From assembly GCA_002368865.1 (NCBI GenBank), contig DFDT01000106.1, positions 1 to 18,133 on the forward strand: 18,133 nucleotides of DNA, written 5' to 3'. Of this stretch, positions 15,088-18,133 are shown in pieces. Below the pieces are notes generated by a model. The model was not told the DNA's origin. It searched no databases and saw nothing but the letters and a program-made list of their open reading frames with translations. Source of the stretch: Lachnospiraceae bacterium UBA3821 (lineage in GTDB: Bacteria; Bacillota; Clostridia; Lachnospirales; Lachnospiraceae). Numbering within the stretch: the stretch's first letter is position 1; every line of letters begins with the position of its first letter. The position numbers and the translations under genes were made by a program.

Positions 15088-15117
15088 ATTGTACCATAAC
15101 TTCCCCAGGAACAGCAA
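15088..15117 (-). promoter_or_regulatory. Promoter of the AP2-domain gene
   Basis: Read on the minus strand, TTGCTG (15117-15112) and TACAAT (15093-15088) are 18 bp apart, with TGG directly before the -10 as an extended element. Transcription would start near 15081, about 27 bases before the ATG at 15054. Confidence 0.6.
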
Positions 15118-15146
15118 TCATAAAAAAAAGACAAGCCGCATACATA
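15118..15146 (+). promoter_or_regulatory. Tentative sporulation-type (SigE-like) promoter for the SleB-like gene
   Basis: TCATAAA at 15118-15124 and CATACATA at 15139-15146 are 14 bp apart. They match the Bacillus SigE pattern KMATATT / CATACAMT at 5 of 7 and 6-7 of 8 positions. No SigA-type promoter fits the gap. The predicted start would leave only about 15 bases before the ATG, which weakens the call. Confidence 0.25.
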
Positions 15147-15167
15147 TGATTATCGGAGGACAAACAT

Positions 15168-15824
15168 ATGTATAAAAAAGCAATCAGCGGTTTGATCTTA
15201 ATGAGTCTTCTTTTTCTATTCGGAACAATCTGCGTGGATGGGGCAGCGCTGGAAAAACAGTTGGCGGTCAAAGCCCTGGATCTGAAGTTGGAAAAAGAGG
15301 GAATGAACCTTGATACAGAGCAGGAGTCCACAGAAGGAGCAGTGACGGTTGCCCATGCCATAGGGATCATTGATACAGCTGTCTCCGATCAGCGGGTCAT
15401 GGAACTGCAGCGTGTGGAGCGTCCCGGAAATACTACAGTGGGAAGCGAGGAAGATTATGATCTCCTGCTGCGCATTGTGGAAGCGGAAGCCGGCAATCAG
15501 GATGCAGAGGGGAGATTGTTGGTGGCAAATGTGGTGATGAATCGTGTGGCCAGCGAAAAATTTCCGGACAATGTCAGGGATGTGATCCTGCAGGGAGAGA
15601 ACGGTACTTACCAGTTTTCCCCGGTGGCGAACGGAAGGATCTGGAGGGTGAAGATCAGTGAGGAGACAAAGAGAGCGGTGGAGCGTGCGATGCAGGGCGA
15701 GGATATTTCGGAGGGCGCTCTGTATTTTGCCGCAAGGCAATATGCGGATCAAAGCAGTATGAAATGGTTTGACAATCATCTGACGTATCTGTTCGAATGG
15801 GGAGACCACGAGTTTTTTAAATAA
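15168..15824 (+). CDS. SleB/CwlJ-type cell wall hydrolase
   Basis: A 218-residue protein with an N-terminal signal peptide or anchor (about residues 1-26, ILMSLLFLFGTICVDGA) and a C-terminal Hydrolase_2 domain from about residue 98. The motif IVEAEAGNQDAEG followed by LLVANVVMNRV matches the SleB active-site region; E107 aligns with the catalytic Glu of SleB lytic transglycosylases. The family degrades spore cortex muramic-lactam peptidoglycan during germination, though vegetative members exist. No N-terminal peptidoglycan-binding domain is present; residues 27-95 are a low-similarity linker. GGAGGA at 15155-15160 is the ribosome site. It is divergent from the AP2-domain gene, with a SigE-like promoter candidate between them. 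Confidence 0.88.
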   Translation: MYKKAISGLILMSLLFLFGTICVDGAALEKQLAVKALDLKLEKEGMNLDTEQESTEGAVTVAHAIGIIDTAVSDQRVMELQRVERPGNTTVGSEEDYDLLLRIVEAEAGNQDAEGRLLVANVVMNRVASEKFPDNVRDVILQGENGTYQFSPVANGRIWRVKISEETKRAVERAMQGEDISEGALYFAARQYADQSSMKWFDNHLTYLFEWGDHEFFK

Positions 15825-15829
15825 AGCGG

Positions 15830-15859
15830 TTGACAGTACCCAGTCGGGAAAAATATAAT
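15830..15859 (+). promoter_or_regulatory. Consensus promoter of the flavo-diiron gene
   Basis: TTGACA at 15830-15835 and TATAAT at 15854-15859 are both perfect, with an 18-bp spacer, starting 6 bases after the preceding stop codon. Transcription would start near 15866. The -10 lies within a 15-bp palindrome. Confidence 0.85.
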
Positions 15860-15864
15860 ATTTT
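15850..15864. promoter_or_regulatory. 7-1-7 palindrome over the fprA -10 box
   Basis: AAAATATAATATTTT is a perfect 7-1-7 inverted repeat centred on 15857 that encloses the -10 hexamer. The layout is that of Fur/PerR-family boxes, though the bases match the PerR consensus only in part. A repressor here would block RNA polymerase directly. Confidence 0.35.
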
Positions 15865-15910
15865 GTAGATGCGACGGGGAAAATGAATAAGTAGCACAGG
15901 AGGATGAAAT

Positions 15911-17062
15911 ATGACGATTACGGAAAAAATCAGATATGCGGGCGTGGCGGACAGGGATCTGGATCTTTTTGAGAGCCAGTATCCGTTGCCGAATGGCATG
16001 CTTTATAATTCCTATGTGATCCTGGACGAAAAGATCGCAATCTTAGATACGGTGGACAGGCGTGCCGTATCCCAGTGGTTGGAGCAGATCAGAGAGATCC
16101 TGGGAGACAGAAAACCGGATTATCTGGTGCTGCATCATCTGGAGCCGGATCATTCCGCCGGTATTCTGGAACTGCACAGGCTGTATCCCGAGATGCGGCT
16201 GGTCGGGAATGCTTTGACCTTCCGGATGCTGCCTCAGTTTTTTGCGGAGGATCTGTCCGCGTTGTATGAGACGGTGGCAGAGGGCGGAAAGCTTTCCCTG
16301 GGGACGCACACGCTGACTTTTTATATGGCGCCTATGGTACATTGGCCGGAGGTTATGGTGAGTTATGAGCAGGCGGACAAAGTGCTGTTTGCCGCAGATG
16401 CTTTCGGAAAATTCGGCGTGGAGACGGATACGGATGACTGGGCTTGTGAAGCGCGCAGGTATTATTTTAATATCGTGGGGAAATACGGTACCCAGGTGCA
16501 GATGCTGCTAAAGAAACTTTCCGGTCTGGAGATCCGGATGATCTGCTCCCTGCACGGACCGGTTTTAAAGGATAATCTGGGATATTACATCGGATTGTAT
16601 AATACCTGGAGCAAATATGAGCCGGAGGATCGGGGCGTACTCATTGCCTGTGCCTCCATTCACGGAAATACCATGAAGGCGGCGGAATTTCTGAAGAGCG
16701 AGCTGGAGGCACTGGGCGTGGAGAATGTAGTGCTCACCGATGTGCCCAGAGCGGATGTGGCGGAAGTGGTGGAAGACGCATTTCGTTACGATCGGATGGT
16801 GTTGATGTCTTCCTCCTATGATGCCGGATTATTCCCGCCCATGGAGGCGTTTCTGCATCATCTGGCGGCGAAAAAATATTGCAATCGCAAAGTGGCATTG
16901 GTACAGAACGGCACCTGGGCTCCCTCGGCGGCAAAGACCATGCTAAAGATTCTGGAGCCATTGGAGAACCTCAGCTATGTAGGGGAACCCATCACCATTA
17001 AGACGACGATGTCCGAGGCCAACAAACTGGAGCTGAAATCGCTGGCGGAAATGCTGCGGTAA
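15911..17062 (+). CDS. fprA: A-type flavo-diiron protein (FprA)
   Basis: A 383-residue cytoplasmic protein with a metallo-beta-lactamase-like diiron domain (about 1-240) and a C-terminal flavodoxin-like FMN domain (about 245-383). All expected iron ligands are visible: H76-x-E78-x-D80-H81 in HHLEPDHSAG, H144 in MVHWPEV, D163 in FAADAFGKFG and H215 in SLHGPV. The FMN loop reads ACASIHGNTMKAA. There is no fused rubredoxin, so electrons would come from a separate rubredoxin or flavin reductase. The family reduces O2 to water or NO to N2O in anaerobes. AGGAGG at 15898-15903 is the ribosome site. It has its own consensus promoter. Confidence 0.96.
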   Translation: MTITEKIRYAGVADRDLDLFESQYPLPNGMLYNSYVILDEKIAILDTVDRRAVSQWLEQIREILGDRKPDYLVLHHLEPDHSAGILELHRLYPEMRLVGNALTFRMLPQFFAEDLSALYETVAEGGKLSLGTHTLTFYMAPMVHWPEVMVSYEQADKVLFAADAFGKFGVETDTDDWACEARRYYFNIVGKYGTQVQMLLKKLSGLEIRMICSLHGPVLKDNLGYYIGLYNTWSKYEPEDRGVLIACASIHGNTMKAAEFLKSELEALGVENVVLTDVPRADVAEVVEDAFRYDRMVLMSSSYDAGLFPPMEAFLHHLAAKKYCNRKVALVQNGTWAPSAAKTMLKILEPLENLSYVGEPITIKTTMSEANKLELKSLAEMLR

Positions 17063-17068
17063 TTGGGA

Positions 17069-17097
17069 TTGCACGCGGATTTAAATTGTGATATGAT
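17069..17097 (+). promoter_or_regulatory. Promoter of thrC
   Basis: TTGCAC at 17069-17074 and TATGAT at 17092-17097 are 17 bp apart, with TGA directly before the -10 (extended element). Transcription would start near 17104, leaving a leader of about 39 bases. That is too short for a T-box or a threonine attenuator. Confidence 0.7.
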
Positions 17098-17142
17098 AGG
17101 CGTTGATCTGAGAAAAAAGCGGGAAATGACAAGGAGAGAAAA

Positions 17143-18133
17143 ATGGAAGTATTCTATAACAGTACCAGAAGCAGGGAGAATAACGGGAAGCTTTCCGGCG
17201 TAACGGCATCCCAGGCAATTTTGAAGGGACTTTCCGATGACGGCGGATTGTTTGTGCCGGATCATATTCCTGTGTTGGACAAGAGTCTGAGAGAGCTTTC
17301 CAAGATGGAATATAAGCAGGTAGCCTATGAGGTGATGAAGCTTTATCTGACGGATTTCACGGAGGAGGAGCTGAAGACCTGTATTGAGAGAGCATATGAT
17401 GAGAAATTTGATACGGATGTGATCGCGCCGTTAGTGGAAGCGGAAGGGGCATATTATCTTGAACTGTTCCATGGGGCAACCATCGCGTTCAAGGATATGG
17501 CACTGTCCATTCTGCCGCATCTGATGATCACTTCCGCCAAAAAGAATCAGATTAAAAATGAGATCGTGATCCTTACGGCAACATCCGGAGACACCGGAAA
17601 AGCTGCACTGGCAGGATTTGCAGGGGTGGAAGGCACAAGGATCATTGTGTTTTACCCGAAGAACGGCGTGAGCCCGATCCAGGAGAAGCAGATGGTGACA
17701 CAGAAGGGTGCCAATACACTGGTGGTTGGCATTCATGGAAATTTTGACGATGCACAGACCGGCGTGAAGAAGATTTTTTCCGATAAGGAGCTGGCAAAAG
17801 AGATGGACGCGAAGGGCTTCCAGTTCTCCTCGGCGAACTCCATTAATATCGGGCGGCTGGTACCGCAGATCTGCTATTATGTGTATGCGTATGCAAAGCT
17901 GTTGGCAGAGGGGAAGATTGCAGAGGGAGATCAGATCAATGTGGTGGTTCCCACCGGAAATTTCGGTAATATTCTGGCTGCATTCTATGCGAAGAATATG
18001 GGACTGCCCATCGCAAAACTGATCTGCGCATCCAATGACAATAAGGTGCTGTATGATTTCTTCCGCACCGGAACCTACGACAGAAATCGTGAGTTTATGC
18101 TGACGTCCTCCCCGTCCATGGATATTCTGATCT
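17143..18133 (+). CDS. thrC: Threonine synthase (3' partial)
   Basis: 330 residues are visible before the window ends; family members are usually near 490. It is a PLP enzyme converting O-phosphohomoserine to threonine. The N-terminal domain reads MEVFYNSTRS, then ILKGLSDDGGLFVPD. The PLP lysine is K117 in FHGATIAFKDMAL. TATSGDTGKAAL and VVVPTGNFGNILAAFYAK are phosphate- and PLP-binding loops, and FQFSSANSINIGRLVPQ is also characteristic. This is the longer threonine synthase class with a DDGGLFVP-type N-terminal region. AAGGAG at 17131-17136 precedes the ATG. No terminator separates it from fprA, but it has its own promoter. Confidence 0.95.
   Translation, partial: MEVFYNSTRSRENNGKLSGVTASQAILKGLSDDGGLFVPDHIPVLDKSLRELSKMEYKQVAYEVMKLYLTDFTEEELKTCIERAYDEKFDTDVIAPLVEAEGAYYLELFHGATIAFKDMALSILPHLMITSAKKNQIKNEIVILTATSGDTGKAALAGFAGVEGTRIIVFYPKNGVSPIQEKQMVTQKGANTLVVGIHGNFDDAQTGVKKIFSDKELAKEMDAKGFQFSSANSINIGRLVPQICYYVYAYAKLLAEGKIAEGDQINVVVPTGNFGNILAAFYAKNMGLPIAKLICASNDNKVLYDFFRTGTYDRNREFMLTSSPSMDILI

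Noticed and set aside
15055..15117. A TTG start at 15117 for the AP2-domain protein
   Set aside because: The TTG falls in the predicted -35 hexamer, so the first 21 codons would lie at or before the transcript start.

Overview
The window looks like chromosomal DNA of an anaerobic, probably spore-forming member of the Clostridia, most likely Lachnospiraceae or a close relative. The reasons are an Rnf ferredoxin:NAD+ oxidoreductase operon in the clostridial order rnfC-D-G-E-A-B, an A-type flavo-diiron protein, a cmk-ispH-rpsA cluster, a SleB-type cortex hydrolase, a BaiN-like flavoprotein, strong AGGAGG ribosome binding sites and moderate GC. This placement is inference from gene content. No phage, insertion sequence, CRISPR array, tRNA or rRNA was seen.

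Layout. 1-163: the tail of an unidentified gene and its strong terminator. 174-2999: a tight plus-strand unit of a TetR-type regulator, a MurR/RpiR-type regulator and a BaiN/HI0933-family flavoprotein, preceded by a 15-bp palindrome that may be an operator. 3008-5758: an extended -10 promoter, then cmk, ispH and rpsA, with ispH and rpsA overlapping by 20 nt out of frame. 5814-6590: cheR, ending in a short tandem repeat and a bidirectional terminator. 6697-7806, minus strand: a YprB-like RNase H-fold exonuclease with its own extended -10 promoter. 7948-13069: the complete six-gene rnf operon, closely followed by a membrane-anchored GH25-like gene (13082-14206). The GH25-like gene overlaps tail-to-tail, by 16 nt, a minus-strand gene with two AP2-like domains flanking a degenerate HNH-like segment. 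15168-15824: a SleB-type hydrolase. 15911-17062: a flavo-diiron protein with a consensus promoter. 17143-18133: threonine synthase, cut by the window edge.

How the genes work together. Rnf couples reduced ferredoxin oxidation to NAD+ reduction and ion pumping. The flavo-diiron protein removes O2 or NO. Cmk, IspH and S1 serve nucleotide, isoprenoid and translation housekeeping. SleB and the GH25-like protein act on, or have evolved from enzymes that act on, peptidoglycan. The least ordinary stretch is 13082-15117. There a GH25-fold protein carries Gly where the catalytic Glu is expected, and it converges on an AP2/HNH protein that seems to have lost its nuclease centre. Other points worth checking are the one-nucleotide break between ispH and rpsA, a cysteine-rich tail on RnfE, and a 7-1-7 palindrome covering the fprA -10 box.
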